A stretch of 49,848 nucleotides of DNA from Sphingomonas sp. (GTDB lineage Bacteria > Pseudomonadota > Alphaproteobacteria > Sphingomonadales > Sphingomonadaceae): positions 1 through 49,848 of the forward strand of contig NZ_JAPKNM010000086.1 in NCBI RefSeq assembly GCF_026460985.1. The letters run 5' to 3'. Of this stretch, positions 31,968-41,258 are shown piece after piece (position 1 is the stretch's first letter; each line of letters starts with the position of its first letter). The notes beneath the pieces are model-generated. The model saw nothing but the letters and a program-made list of their open reading frames with translations, was not told where the DNA came from and ran no database searches. A program made the translations under genes and the position numbers.

Positions 31968-34900
31968 ATGGTTAGCGTTGCGTCCGCATCGAATGGCGAT
32001 CGTCACACCGGCCTCGCCAGGAACTGGATCGGCGGCAGGAGCGAGGGAAGCTGGACGCAGCGGCGCCGGCTGATGGCGATGCTGCGCCGCGCGCATCGCG
32101 TGCTGGGCGTCAACCGCAGGGAATTGGGCGTGGGATCACTGGGCTTCGGCGGCGGCGTCCGGTCGGCACTTCTGTCGTCCGCAAGTCCCGCGGGCATGAT
32201 CGGCGGCCTGGCCGCGATCGTCGCGCTGGGGCTACCAGCAGCGGCGCAAGCCCAGACCGCCGTCGGGAACGGCACCGCATCGGGCGCGCAGAGCATCGCG
32301 ATCGGAACCACCGCGACCACGGCCACCGCGAGCGGACCGCGCAGCGTCGCGATCGGAAACCAGCCGACGGCGGCTGGACTGGATTCGATTGCGCAAGGCA
32401 CACTCGCCAGTGCCGGCGCTCAGAACGCCGTCGCTATCGGCTTCCAGGCGGCCGCGACCCAGATCAACACCGTCTATCTCGGTGCGCGCACCCTGGCCGG
32501 ATCGGGAGCGCTTGCGCCCGGCGCCATCGCCATCGGCACCGATGTGACAGCGTCTCTGAACGACGCCGTCGCGATCGGGCGCCAGTCCGTTGCGTCTGGT
32601 CAATATACAGTGGCGCTCGGTCTGAATGCGAATGCCTCCGGTCCCGGGGGTGCGGTGGCGGTGGGGCAAGGTGCCATCTCGAACAACGTCAATACGGTCG
32701 CGCTCGGCGTTCAGGCCAATGCCACCGCAGCGGGCGCGAGTGCCCTGGGCACTTTCTCGCTTGCCTCGGGAGGGAACTCTACTGCCGTCGGCGTCGGTGC
32801 CACGGCCAGCGGGGCCTATGCCTGGGCCGGCGGTCATGGGTCCATCGCCGGCGGCGCTAACAGCACCGCGGTCGGGCGCCTGGCCAACGCCGCCGGCGCC
32901 GATTCTGCCTCCGCCGGTTTCAATTCCAGCGCGGGCGGGATCAGTTCGTCGGCGTTCGGCACCGTCTCCAATGCCTCGGGAGACTATTCGCTGGCCCTGG
33001 GCAATCAGGCTGTGTCGAGCGGCTTCGGCTCCGTTGCGGCAGGTTCGGGAGCCCAGAGCACGAACGTCGGGGCCGTCGCGATCGGTAACAACACCCTTGC
33101 GACCAACGACCGCGCAACCGCGCTGGGCGTCAGCGCGTCGGCGAGCGGGCTGAGCGCGCTGGCCGTGGGCGACACCGCGAATGCGAGCGCCCAGAATGCG
33201 ATTGCCGCCGGCACGAACGCGATCGCCAATTCCGCGGATTCGGTCGCCATCGGCACCAACACGACGGCCACCGGCGGCAAGGCGGTGGCGATCGGCGCCG
33301 GCAACGTCGCCAATGGCGACGGCGCGGTCGCGATCGGCGATCCCAGCACCGCGACCGGCGACGGCGCGGTGGCGCAGGGCAAGGACAACACCGCCACCGG
33401 CAACGGTTCGGTCGCGATGGGCAACACCAACATGGTCGGCGGCGGCGGCCAGGCGATCAGCACGCCCGGCACGGCGGCGCAGGGCGCGGTCGGCATCGGC
33501 TATCAGAACAACGTGGTGGGCCAGGGCTCGGTCGCGATCGGCAGCACCAGCAGCGCGCTGGCGGCGGGCGCGGTCGCGTTCGGCGATACCGCGGTCGCCA
33601 ACAATGCCGGCGACGTGGCGCTCGGCTCGGGCTCGAGCACCTTGGTCGCGGTCGGCACGACGAGCATGACGATCAACGGCACGGTCTACAATTTCGCCGG
33701 CACCACGCCGACCAGCACGGTGAGCGTCGGCGCCGCGGGCGCCGAACGCACGATCACCAACGTGGCGGCGGGGCGGATCAGTGGCGGCTCGACCGACGCA
33801 GTCAACGGCTCGCAGCTGTTCGCGACCAACCAGTCGATCGACGCGCTGGCGAACACGGTCGATGCGACGGCCATCCATTATCTCAGCGTCAACGACGGCG
33901 GCGTCACCGGCGGCAATTACAACAATAACGGCGCGACCGGGACGAATTCGATCGCCATGGGGGTGAATGCGGCTTCGCAGACGTTGGACAGCGTCGCCAT
34001 CGGCATTGGCGCCTTCAACCAAGACCCGGGGGGGGCCGGGACCTCCACCGATCAGATTGCGATCGGCACAGCGACGCACACCTTCGGTGGTAATGCGATC
34101 GCCATCGGTGGCCAATCCTCCGCGCTCTTTACAAACTCGATCGCACTCGGCGGGGGGGCGGCGGGAGGCAGCACCTATGCCATCGCCATCGGCTCCGGGC
34201 CGACGACGGGCGCCAGCGCAACGGGCATCGGGGCCATCGCCATCGGTGGCGGTGGCGGAACGGTGCCCACCGGTGCTCCAGCCTCGGCAACCGCAAACCG
34301 CGCAATCGCCATCGGCCAGAACACGGTCGCTGCGTTCACGAACTCGGTAGCCATGGGCAACAGGTCTGTGGTCGGGAGCGCCTCCTCGGTGGCCCTGGGC
34401 GACACCGCCACCACCGGCGCGACAGGCGTCAACGTCGCGATCGGCAATCTGAGCACGGCCAATGCCGCCACCGCCGCCGGCGGCGCGGTGGCGATCGGGC
34501 GCTTGAACACCGCCTTCGGCGACGGCGCTGTATCGATCGGCGATCCGAGCTTTGCCAGCGGCACCGGCGCCTTCACCGGCGGCGCGAACAATATCGCCAA
34601 TAGCGACGGAACCGCGACGGCAACGGCCGCCAACCAGGCAAACGGCGCGGTGGCGATCGGCAACAACAACCGGGCGATCGGCCAGGGCAGCGTCGCGCTC
34701 GGCAACGGCTCGACCGCCGGCGCGGCCGGCATCGCCGGCAATGTCGCGCTGGGCAACGGCGCGATTGCCACGGCGAGCGCCGGCGATGTCGCGCTCGGCT
34801 CGGGCTCGAGCACCGTGGCGGCAGTGGGCACCAGCGGCACGACGATCGGCGGCACCGCCTACAGCTTCGCCGGAACGACGCCGACCAGCACGGTGAGCGT

Positions 34901-37900
34901 CGGCGCGGCAGGTGCCGAGCGCACCATCACCAATGTCGCGGCGGGTCGGCTCAACGGCGGCTCGACCGACGCGGTCAACGGATCGCAGCTCTTCGCGACC
35001 AACCAGGCGGTCGAAGCGATCAGCCAGGGCTGGGCGATCAGCGCCGAGGGCGCGAATGCCACCAGCGTCGGCGTGGACAGCGCGACGGGCAACAGCATCG
35101 ATCTCAACAATGCCGACGGCAACATCGTCGTGTCCAAAAGCGGGGCGAGCAACAATGTGAGCTTCGACCTCGCCGACAACGTCACGCTCAACAGCGTGAC
35201 CGCGGGGGGCACGGTGCTGGGCACCACCGGCCTCACCATCGCAGGCGGGCCGAGCGTCACCACCACGGGCATCAATGCCGGGGGCGCAACCATCACCAAC
35301 GTCGCGGCGGGCGTGAACCCGACCGATGCCGTCAACGTCAGCCAGCTCACCAGCTTCACCTCCGGTGTATCGGCGGCGGGCGTCAACTTCACCGGCAATG
35401 ACGCCAGCGCAGGCGTCGTGCATCGCAATCTCGGCGAAACGCTGACGATCGCGGGCACCGCCACCACGGCGGGCAGCTATTCGGGCAGCAATATCAGGAC
35501 GGTCACCGATCCGGTCACCGGCGCGATCAACATCCAGCTGGCCGACTCGCCGACCTTCGGCGGCGTCACCGTCAACGACGGCGGCACGGGCAAGATCACC
35601 GGCGTGACCGACGGCACCATTTCGGCGGCCTCGACCGACGCGATCAACGGCTCGCAGCTCTTCGCGACCAACCAGCAGGTCACCCAGAACACTACCGACA
35701 TCACCAATCTCGACGGCCGCGTGACCACCATCGAGGGCGATCTCACCAACATCACCACTGGCGGCGGCATCAAATATTTCCACGCCAACTCGGCGCTGGC
35801 GGACAGCCAGGCGCTGGGAACGAACTCGGTCGCCATCGGCCCCAATGCGGTGGCCAACAATGCCGGCGACATCGCGCTGGGCAACGGCTCGATCACGTCG
35901 GTGGCGGTGGGCACGAGTGGTGCGACGATCGGCGGCACCGCCTACAGCTTCGCCGGAACGACGCCGACCAGCACGGTGAGCGTCGGCGCGGCGGGCGCCG
36001 AGCGCACGATCACCAATGTCGCGGCGGGCCGGCTCAACGGGGGTTCGACCGACGCGGTCAACGGCTCGCAGCTCTTCGCGACCAACCAGCAGGTCACCGC
36101 CAACACGACGGCGATCGCTGGCAACACCACCGCCATCGCGGGCAACACGACTGCGATCACCAACCTCACCAACAACGTCAACAACGGCACGGCAGGGCCG
36201 GTGCAGCGGACCGGCATCGCCGATCAGCTTGCCCTTGTAGCGCCCGGCGGCTCGGGTGCGGCGCCGGGTGCGGCGCAGAACCTGACCAACGTGGCGGACG
36301 GGGCGATCAACGCGACCTCGACCGATGCGGTCAACGGATCGCAGCTCTTCGCCACCAACCAGCAGGTGACCCAGAACACGACCGACATCGCCAATCTCGA
36401 TGGCCGCGTCACGACGGTGGAAGGCGATCTCACCAATCTCGGCAACACGATCACCAACATCGCCGGCAACACTTCGACCGCCTATTCCGACGCGAACGGC
36501 GACGGCATCCGCTATGCCCGCACCAACGAGACCGGCCTGGCGCAGACCGACGCCTTCGCCCAGGGGGTGGGCTCGACCGCGATCGGCTATCAGGCGACCG
36601 CAACCGCCGGGAACGCGGTGGCGATCGGGCGCGACGCGCAGGCCAGCATCGACGGTTCGCTGGCGCTGGGCAGCGGCTCGGTTGCCGATCGTGCGATCGC
36701 GCCGATCAGCGGCACGATCGCGGCCGGCATCGGCTTCGTCCCCTACAACACGACCGACGCGACCCTGCTTGGCGCGGTGTCGGTCGGCAACGCGGCGACG
36801 AGCGACTATCGCCAGATCACCAATGTCGCCGACGGTACGAGCGCGCAGGATGCGGTGACGCTCCGCCAGCTCCAGGGCGCGATCTCCTCGGTCTCGGTGA
36901 CCCCCGTGCAGTATTTCCACGCCAATTCGACGGCGCCGGACTCGCTCGCGGTGGGCGCGGAATCGATCGCGGTCGGCCCCACCACGGTGGTCAATGGCGA
37001 CAACGGCATCGGCATCGGCAATGGCGCGATCGTCCAGATGACCGCGCCCGGCGGGACCGCGATCGGCCAGAACGCCCAGGTCTCGCAGGCGGACGGCGTC
37101 GCCCTCGGCACCAATTCGATCGCGAACGGCATCCAGTCGATCGCGATCGGCCCGGGCGCCAATGCGAGCTTCTCGGGCAGCGTCGCGCTGGGCGCGGGCG
37201 CGACGACCAGCGTCGGTTCGCGGATCGGCTATACCGGCTACGGCCTCGCCGCACCGCAGAACTCGGCGGGTGAAGTCTCGATCGGTGCGGCCGGCGCCGA
37301 GCGGCAGCTCACCAACGTGGCGGCGGGTTCGGCCCCGACCGACGCGGTCAATGTCAGCCAGCTCGATGCGGTCGCGCAGAGCGTGAACAGCCAGGTCACC
37401 AATCTCGACAGCCGGGTGACGGCTGTCGAGGGCAGTGTCACCAACCTCGACGGGCGGGTCACGACGGTCGAGAGCCGGACCAACGCGGTCGAGAACCGGG
37501 TGACCAATGTCGAGAACAATGTCGCCGGCCTCGACAACCGGGTGACCAACATCGAGGGCAGCGTCTCGACGGTGCAGAGCAACGTCACCAATCTCGGCAA
37601 CAGCACCGCCGCCGGCCTTGGCGGGAACTCGAGCTACGATCCGACGACCGGGACGGTGTCTACCTCGCTGAACGTCGGCGGCAACACCTACACCAACGTC
37701 AACGACGCCCTGACCGCGATCAACCAGACGGCGGGTGCGGGCTGGAACATCCAGGCCAATGGCGGACCGGCGACGAACGTTCCTTCGAACGGCACGCTCA
37801 ACGTCACTGCCGGCTCCAACACGGTCGTGACGCTGAACGGCAACCGGCTCGAGGTCGCGATGGCCAGCAACCCGACCTTCACCGGCGTGGTCAACGCCAA

Positions 37901-38489
37901 TGGCGGCCTCGCTGTCGGCGCCAACACCAGCGTCAACATGGGCGGCAACGTGGTCCAGAATGTCGGCGCCGGCGCGGTGAACGCCACTTCGACCGACGCG
38001 GTCAACGGATCGCAGCTCAACCAGGTGCAGCAGGTCGCCAACAATTCGGTGCAATATGACGCCTCGCGCAATTCGGTGACGTTCAACCCGGGTGGCCAGG
38101 CGGCGGTGCTGCACAACGTCGCCGCCGGCGTCGCGCCGACCGACGCGGTCAACCTCCAGCAGCTCAACGACGGGCTGGCGAGCACGCTCGCATCGGCCAA
38201 CGCCTATACCGACACGCGGCTGGCCGGCCTGGAGTTCGATCTGTCGCAGGTTCGGCGCGACGCCAATGCCGGGACCGCGGGCGCGCTGGCGGCGGCGGGA
38301 CTTCCCCAGGCGTTCGAGCCGGGCCGCGGGATGCTGGCGTTCGGTGCCGGCACCTATCAGGGGCAATCCGCCTTCGCCCTCGGCCTCTCGCGGGTGATGG
38401 ATGACGGCCGCACCGTCATCAAGGCGGGCGCGACCTACGACACGCAGAAGCGTGTCGGCGCCAATGCCGGCGTCGGCTTCCAGTTCTGA
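31968..38489 (+). CDS. Trimeric autotransporter adhesin (YadA-like)
   Basis: A 2173-residue type Vc secreted adhesin. ATG 31968 with AAAAAGGGG is preferred over in-frame ATG 31878. A long signal region (about 1-95) ends in AAAQA. Head repeats with the YadA pattern (SVAIG, AVAIG, ALGNG and similar, 14-16 residues apart) fill most of residues 96-1100. Neck-type motifs (TDAVNGSQLFATNQ) alternate with stalk segments to about 2000. Coiled-coil stalk blocks use VTNLDSRVTAVE heptads. The C-terminal anchor (about 2100-2173) forms the 12-stranded trimeric barrel and ends GVGFQF with the terminal Phe needed for Bam recognition. It is followed 37 bp later by a BamE-like gene. Confidence 0.95.
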   Translation: MVSVASASNGDRHTGLARNWIGGRSEGSWTQRRRLMAMLRRAHRVLGVNRRELGVGSLGFGGGVRSALLSSASPAGMIGGLAAIVALGLPAAAQAQTAVGNGTASGAQSIAIGTTATTATASGPRSVAIGNQPTAAGLDSIAQGTLASAGAQNAVAIGFQAAATQINTVYLGARTLAGSGALAPGAIAIGTDVTASLNDAVAIGRQSVASGQYTVALGLNANASGPGGAVAVGQGAISNNVNTVALGVQANATAAGASALGTFSLASGGNSTAVGVGATASGAYAWAGGHGSIAGGANSTAVGRLANAAGADSASAGFNSSAGGISSSAFGTVSNASGDYSLALGNQAVSSGFGSVAAGSGAQSTNVGAVAIGNNTLATNDRATALGVSASASGLSALAVGDTANASAQNAIAAGTNAIANSADSVAIGTNTTATGGKAVAIGAGNVANGDGAVAIGDPSTATGDGAVAQGKDNTATGNGSVAMGNTNMVGGGGQAISTPGTAAQGAVGIGYQNNVVGQGSVAIGSTSSALAAGAVAFGDTAVANNAGDVALGSGSSTLVAVGTTSMTINGTVYNFAGTTPTSTVSVGAAGAERTITNVAAGRISGGSTDAVNGSQLFATNQSIDALANTVDATAIHYLSVNDGGVTGGNYNNNGATGTNSIAMGVNAASQTLDSVAIGIGAFNQDPGGAGTSTDQIAIGTATHTFGGNAIAIGGQSSALFTNSIALGGGAAGGSTYAIAIGSGPTTGASATGIGAIAIGGGGGTVPTGAPASATANRAIAIGQNTVAAFTNSVAMGNRSVVGSASSVALGDTATTGATGVNVAIGNLSTANAATAAGGAVAIGRLNTAFGDGAVSIGDPSFASGTGAFTGGANNIANSDGTATATAANQANGAVAIGNNNRAIGQGSVALGNGSTAGAAGIAGNVALGNGAIATASAGDVALGSGSSTVAAVGTSGTTIGGTAYSFAGTTPTSTVSVGAAGAERTITNVAAGRLNGGSTDAVNGSQLFATNQAVEAISQGWAISAEGANATSVGVDSATGNSIDLNNADGNIVVSKSGASNNVSFDLADNVTLNSVTAGGTVLGTTGLTIAGGPSVTTTGINAGGATITNVAAGVNPTDAVNVSQLTSFTSGVSAAGVNFTGNDASAGVVHRNLGETLTIAGTATTAGSYSGSNIRTVTDPVTGAINIQLADSPTFGGVTVNDGGTGKITGVTDGTISAASTDAINGSQLFATNQQVTQNTTDITNLDGRVTTIEGDLTNITTGGGIKYFHANSALADSQALGTNSVAIGPNAVANNAGDIALGNGSITSVAVGTSGATIGGTAYSFAGTTPTSTVSVGAAGAERTITNVAAGRLNGGSTDAVNGSQLFATNQQVTANTTAIAGNTTAIAGNTTAITNLTNNVNNGTAGPVQRTGIADQLALVAPGGSGAAPGAAQNLTNVADGAINATSTDAVNGSQLFATNQQVTQNTTDIANLDGRVTTVEGDLTNLGNTITNIAGNTSTAYSDANGDGIRYARTNETGLAQTDAFAQGVGSTAIGYQATATAGNAVAIGRDAQASIDGSLALGSGSVADRAIAPISGTIAAGIGFVPYNTTDATLLGAVSVGNAATSDYRQITNVADGTSAQDAVTLRQLQGAISSVSVTPVQYFHANSTAPDSLAVGAESIAVGPTTVVNGDNGIGIGNGAIVQMTAPGGTAIGQNAQVSQADGVALGTNSIANGIQSIAIGPGANASFSGSVALGAGATTSVGSRIGYTGYGLAAPQNSAGEVSIGAAGAERQLTNVAAGSAPTDAVNVSQLDAVAQSVNSQVTNLDSRVTAVEGSVTNLDGRVTTVESRTNAVENRVTNVENNVAGLDNRVTNIEGSVSTVQSNVTNLGNSTAAGLGGNSSYDPTTGTVSTSLNVGGNTYTNVNDALTAINQTAGAGWNIQANGGPATNVPSNGTLNVTAGSNTVVTLNGNRLEVAMASNPTFTGVVNANGGLAVGANTSVNMGGNVVQNVGAGAVNATSTDAVNGSQLNQVQQVANNSVQYDASRNSVTFNPGGQAAVLHNVAAGVAPTDAVNLQQLNDGLASTLASANAYTDTRLAGLEFDLSQVRRDANAGTAGALAAAGLPQAFEPGRGMLAFGAGTYQGQSAFALGLSRVMDDGRTVIKAGATYDTQKRVGANAGVGFQF
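33606..33833 (+). repeat. Adhesin internal repeat, copy 1
   Basis: The first of three 228-bp blocks in the adhesin gene. It encodes GDVALGSGSST through TSTVSVGAAGAERTITNVAAG to TDAVNGSQLFATNQ, a head-to-neck module. Confidence 0.85.
34779..35006 (+). repeat. Adhesin internal repeat, copy 2
   Basis: The same 228-bp module, 1173 bp after copy 1, nearly identical at the DNA level through the TPTSTVSVGAAGAERTITN part. Confidence 0.85.
35862..36089 (+). repeat. Adhesin internal repeat, copy 3
   Basis: The third 228-bp module, 1083 bp after copy 2. Copies 2 and 3 are closest to each other (GGTAYSFAGTTPTSTVSVG in both). Confidence 0.85.
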
Positions 38490-38526
38490 CGCGCCACCGC
38501 TCATCTGACCTTCCAAGGAGGACGCA

Positions 38527-38964
38527 ATGAAAACCGAGTTCCTCGCGCTCACGATCCTTTCGGGGTTCGGCCTCATCAGTCCGGCTGCGGCCGTCGCGCA
38601 AAAGGCTTCACCCCAGCCGCCCGCCACCTATGTGGCGTCGGTCGATCCCTCGGCCTTTCACAAGGCACCGCTCGAGCACAAGAAACTGGGCGTGACGGTG
38701 AGCCCCGCATCCGTGCGGCTGATCACGCCGGGGGTCGACAAGTTCAGCATCTATCCGCTGCTCGGCCCGCCGCATTTCGGCGAGGGCATCACGCGCCGGT
38801 GGAACTATGTCCTGTTCTTCCCCGTCGCGCCGGGGAGCACGGAACGGGTGCGCTGCCGGATGCAGATCCGTTTCGAGCGGCAGCGCGGACGCTATAGCGT
38901 CACGGTGTCCGAAGTGATCTGGCAGGAACAATCCTGCGCGGATCGGGTTGCGGCCGCGAACTGA
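38527..38964 (+). CDS. BamE/SmpA-like periplasmic protein of the adhesin locus
   Basis: A 145-residue precursor. The signal peptide is MKTEFLALTILSGFGLISPAAA, without a lipobox, so it is soluble or weakly bound, unlike classic lipoprotein BamE. After a proline-rich stretch it carries a BamE-type core: KFSIYPLLGPPHFGEGI, RRWNYVLFFPV, RCRMQIRFE and YSVTVSEVIW. BamE belongs to the outer-membrane barrel assembly machine. Placed 37 bp after the adhesin with a strong AAGGAGGA site, it may help its anchor insert. Two cysteines (RCRM, QSCAD) could form a disulfide. Confidence 0.75.
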   Translation: MKTEFLALTILSGFGLISPAAAVAQKASPQPPATYVASVDPSAFHKAPLEHKKLGVTVSPASVRLITPGVDKFSIYPLLGPPHFGEGITRRWNYVLFFPVAPGSTERVRCRMQIRFERQRGRYSVTVSEVIWQEQSCADRVAAAN

Positions 38965-38983
38965 TTGAGAGAGAGGTGGCGCC

Positions 38984-39514
38984 ATGCGATTGATCGGCCT
39001 GTTCGCCACCTCCCTGCTCATGCTCGTCAGCCTTCCCGCGTCGGCGCAGACATTCGGATCGCCGATCCCGGGAATGTGCCTGTTGTCGCGCATGGGCGCG
39101 ATCAGCGCCTCGCGGGCGGGCCAGTCGATGCAGGTCCAGCTGCGGCAGATGCAGACGTCGCTGAACGGCGAGCTGGCGCAACGACGCGCGTCCCTCGATC
39201 GCGAGCGCCAGGCGCTCGAAGCGCGGCAGAGTGGCATCGCGCCGATCGAATTCCAGCGACAGCTGGCTGCGCTCAACCAACGGGCGCAGGGCATCGAGCA
39301 GCAGCAGAATGCGCGCTTCATCGCCGCGCAGACACGCGGCCAGCAGCAGATCGATCGCGCGCTAAACGACGCACTCAGCCGCGTCATCACACGCAGCGCA
39401 TGCAGTGTCGTGATGGAACGCGACCACGCCTATGGCTGGAACAACGCCATGGACATAACCGGGGCAGCGGCCCGCGAAATGGACAGCGTGCTACAGAACA
39501 TCGTTCTTCAATAG
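38984..39514 (+). CDS. Skp/OmpH-like periplasmic chaperone
   Basis: A 176-residue precursor. The signal peptide is MRLIGLFATSLLMLVSLPASAQ. The mature part is almost all helix with a long charged coiled coil (LAQRRASLDRERQALEARQSG and QLAALNQRAQGIEQQQNARF), the tentacle structure of Skp/OmpH, and a short conserved-looking C-terminus. Skp trimers hold unfolded outer-membrane proteins. It lies 19 bp after the BamE-like gene with GAGAGAGGTGG as ribosome site, so it is the third gene of the adhesin transcript. Confidence 0.8.
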   Translation: MRLIGLFATSLLMLVSLPASAQTFGSPIPGMCLLSRMGAISASRAGQSMQVQLRQMQTSLNGELAQRRASLDRERQALEARQSGIAPIEFQRQLAALNQRAQGIEQQQNARFIAAQTRGQQQIDRALNDALSRVITRSACSVVMERDHAYGWNNAMDITGAAAREMDSVLQNIVLQ

Positions 39515-39783
39515 GACGCCTCTCGCGCGGAACCGTTCTTCTGGCATCGGTCAGCCAATCCGGCCAGTTTCGGCATGGCCCCGCCCCGTACTCGGGTTGC
39601 GTACCCGAGCGTCAGTGGCGCTCGGTTCAATGCCGGGTTTCGTCCTCTCGGCCTTCCGGGCGATCCCATTGGGAAGCTTACCGACGCGGCTGCCTCGTAC
39701 ATTTCCCAATGTTCGACACGCCAACCGCCGCGCATTCCGGCTGTGCTTGCTGTCGCTTCCGAAGCCAGCATGGAGATGCGATC

Positions 39784-39972
39784 ATGTCCCACAAGCCGGT
39801 TTCTCCTGTGCCCGATACGATCGAGCCGCGCGCGCCCGCGGAGGCGCCATCCACGCCGTCGCCGGCAGAGCAGCCAGGCCGCTGCGCGCCGGAATATGTC
39901 TGTCCGCCCGATCCGGGCTACACACCCGATGCCGCTCCGCAGGAGCGACCCGCATCTGATCCGGACAGCTAG
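39784..39972 (+). CDS. Small proline-rich hypothetical protein (62 aa)
   Basis: 62 residues (MSHKPVSPVPDTIEPRAPAE and on), very rich in Pro, Ala and Glu, with two cysteines in GRCAPEYVCPPDPGY. The ribosome site GGAG lies 8 nt upstream. It overlaps the convergent MgtC/DUF4010 gene by 4 bp. I recognise no family. Composition and lack of hydrophobic segments suggest a disordered protein. Confidence 0.5.
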   Translation: MSHKPVSPVPDTIEPRAPAEAPSTPSPAEQPGRCAPEYVCPPDPGYTPDAAPQERPASDPDS

Positions 39973-41216
39973 GCCAGCAGCAGCGCAGTGCTTGCCCCGA
40001 CGGCGACGACCGGCAGGAGGAGTGCCAGCGCGGCCCATTGCGCGCGCCGCCATCCGGCGATGCTCAAGAGCAGACCGAGCTTGAGCAGCGTGTTGAAGGC
40101 AACGGGAGCGGCGATCGCGAGCGCCGCCAGCCGCGCCGACAGCGCCGAGGCGGGAAGGGCACCGATCGCCGCGATGGCGGAGTCGACATCGACCATGCCA
40201 CCGATTGCGATGACCGCCGCGCCGCCACCCTCGCCGATCCGATGCTCGAGCCATGCGGCGGCCACCGTGATCACGGCCACCAGCGCCGCAAAGAGGAACG
40301 CCGTGGCCAAACCGGGCGGCTTTGCCGGGACTTCGGCAGAGCTTCCACCGTGCGCCGCGGTTGCCCAAAGCAGCAAGGCTGCCGCGACGATCGCGACGGC
40401 CAGTGCCGGGCCGACCAGCATCGCGACATCGGAGAGTGCCAGCGGTGCCAGCGCCGCGACCAGCAGGAGGGTGCGCGCCAGCATGATCGCCGAGGCGAGC
40501 GCCACGCCCGCCTGATTGGCGGCGCCTTCGCCGCGCCGGATCGCGTGGGCGCAGGCCAGCGTGACCGCGGTGGAGGACACGAGCGCCCCCAAGGCCGCGG
40601 CGACGAGGCTGCCATGCCGCGGGCCTTGCCATCGTGTCAGAATGTAGCCGGCAAACGAGATGGTGCCGATCACCACGACGACGACCCAGATCCGGCGTGG
40701 ATTGAGGCTGCCATGCGGGCCGATGCCCGTATCGGGCAGCAACGGCAGGACGAGAAAGGCGACCAACGCCAGTCGGACCAGCGCCCGGACGTCCTGTTCG
40801 GAGCTTTGCTCGACCAGCCGGTGCAGCGGACCACGAGCGGACAGCAAGGTGACGATTGCGGCGGCTGCGATCGCCGCGAGCGCGTGCTGCCCGGTCGAAG
40901 CCAGCGCGCCGAGCAGCATGGTCGCGAAGGCCGCGACAGCCGCCGTGGCGCTCACGTTGCCGTCTTGGCGCATCGCCAGCGCATGGCCGATCAGCAACAT
41001 GGCTGCCGCGGCAACGACGAGGACCAATCCGAGCGCGAGAAGCGCGCCGGAGGCGGTCAGGCCGGCGAGGCCGCCGAGCAGCCCGAGGATCGCGAAGGTA
41101 CGCACGCCAGCCACGCGTTGCCCGTCGGGCTCGTCGCGAAACTGCCAGCCGCGTTCGAAGCCGATCAGCAGGCCGATCGCGAGCGCCAGCGCCAGCCCAG
41201 GGACGAAGTCGGGCAT
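39969..41216 (-). CDS. MgtC/SapB and DUF4010 family membrane protein
   Basis: A 415-residue inner-membrane protein with about 11-12 helices. The N-terminal part has the MgtC-type signature ALALAIGLLIGFERGWQFRD and VAGVRTFAILGLLGGLAG. The C-terminal half (DUF4010) has GALVSSTAVTLACAHAIRRG and GGMVDVDSAIAAIGAL. ATG 41216 (MPDFVPG) is preferred over GTG 41225. It lies 42 bp after hemN on the same strand, so it may be the last gene of that transcript. Substrate and function are not known. Confidence 0.87.
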   Translation of the reverse strand: MPDFVPGLALALAIGLLIGFERGWQFRDEPDGQRVAGVRTFAILGLLGGLAGLTASGALLALGLVLVVAAAAMLLIGHALAMRQDGNVSATAAVAAFATMLLGALASTGQHALAAIAAAAIVTLLSARGPLHRLVEQSSEQDVRALVRLALVAFLVLPLLPDTGIGPHGSLNPRRIWVVVVVIGTISFAGYILTRWQGPRHGSLVAAALGALVSSTAVTLACAHAIRRGEGAANQAGVALASAIMLARTLLLVAALAPLALSDVAMLVGPALAVAIVAAALLLWATAAHGGSSAEVPAKPPGLATAFLFAALVAVITVAAAWLEHRIGEGGGAAVIAIGGMVDVDSAIAAIGALPASALSARLAALAIAAPVAFNTLLKLGLLLSIAGWRRAQWAALALLLPVVAVGASTALLLA

Positions 41217-41258
41217 CACTCGCACCCGACAGGTTGGAGAGCGCGGCCGGATTCCAAA

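Noticed and set aside
33000..38000. Possible CRISPR array because of regular repeats
   Set aside because: The repeats are coding, in frame, of 228 bp and of YadA type, without short repeat-spacer structure. No CRISPR array is seen in the window.
32232..38627. A 2131-codon open frame on the minus strand
   Set aside because: It is the shadow of the adhesin gene: repetitive GC-rich codons keep the opposite strand free of stops. The product is a low-complexity Arg/Asp/Gly repeat without domains, and it has no ribosome site.
39586..39610. Hairpin CTCGGGT..ACCCGAG after the Skp-like gene as a terminator
   Set aside because: The stem is only 7 bp and has no T-run, so it is not annotated.
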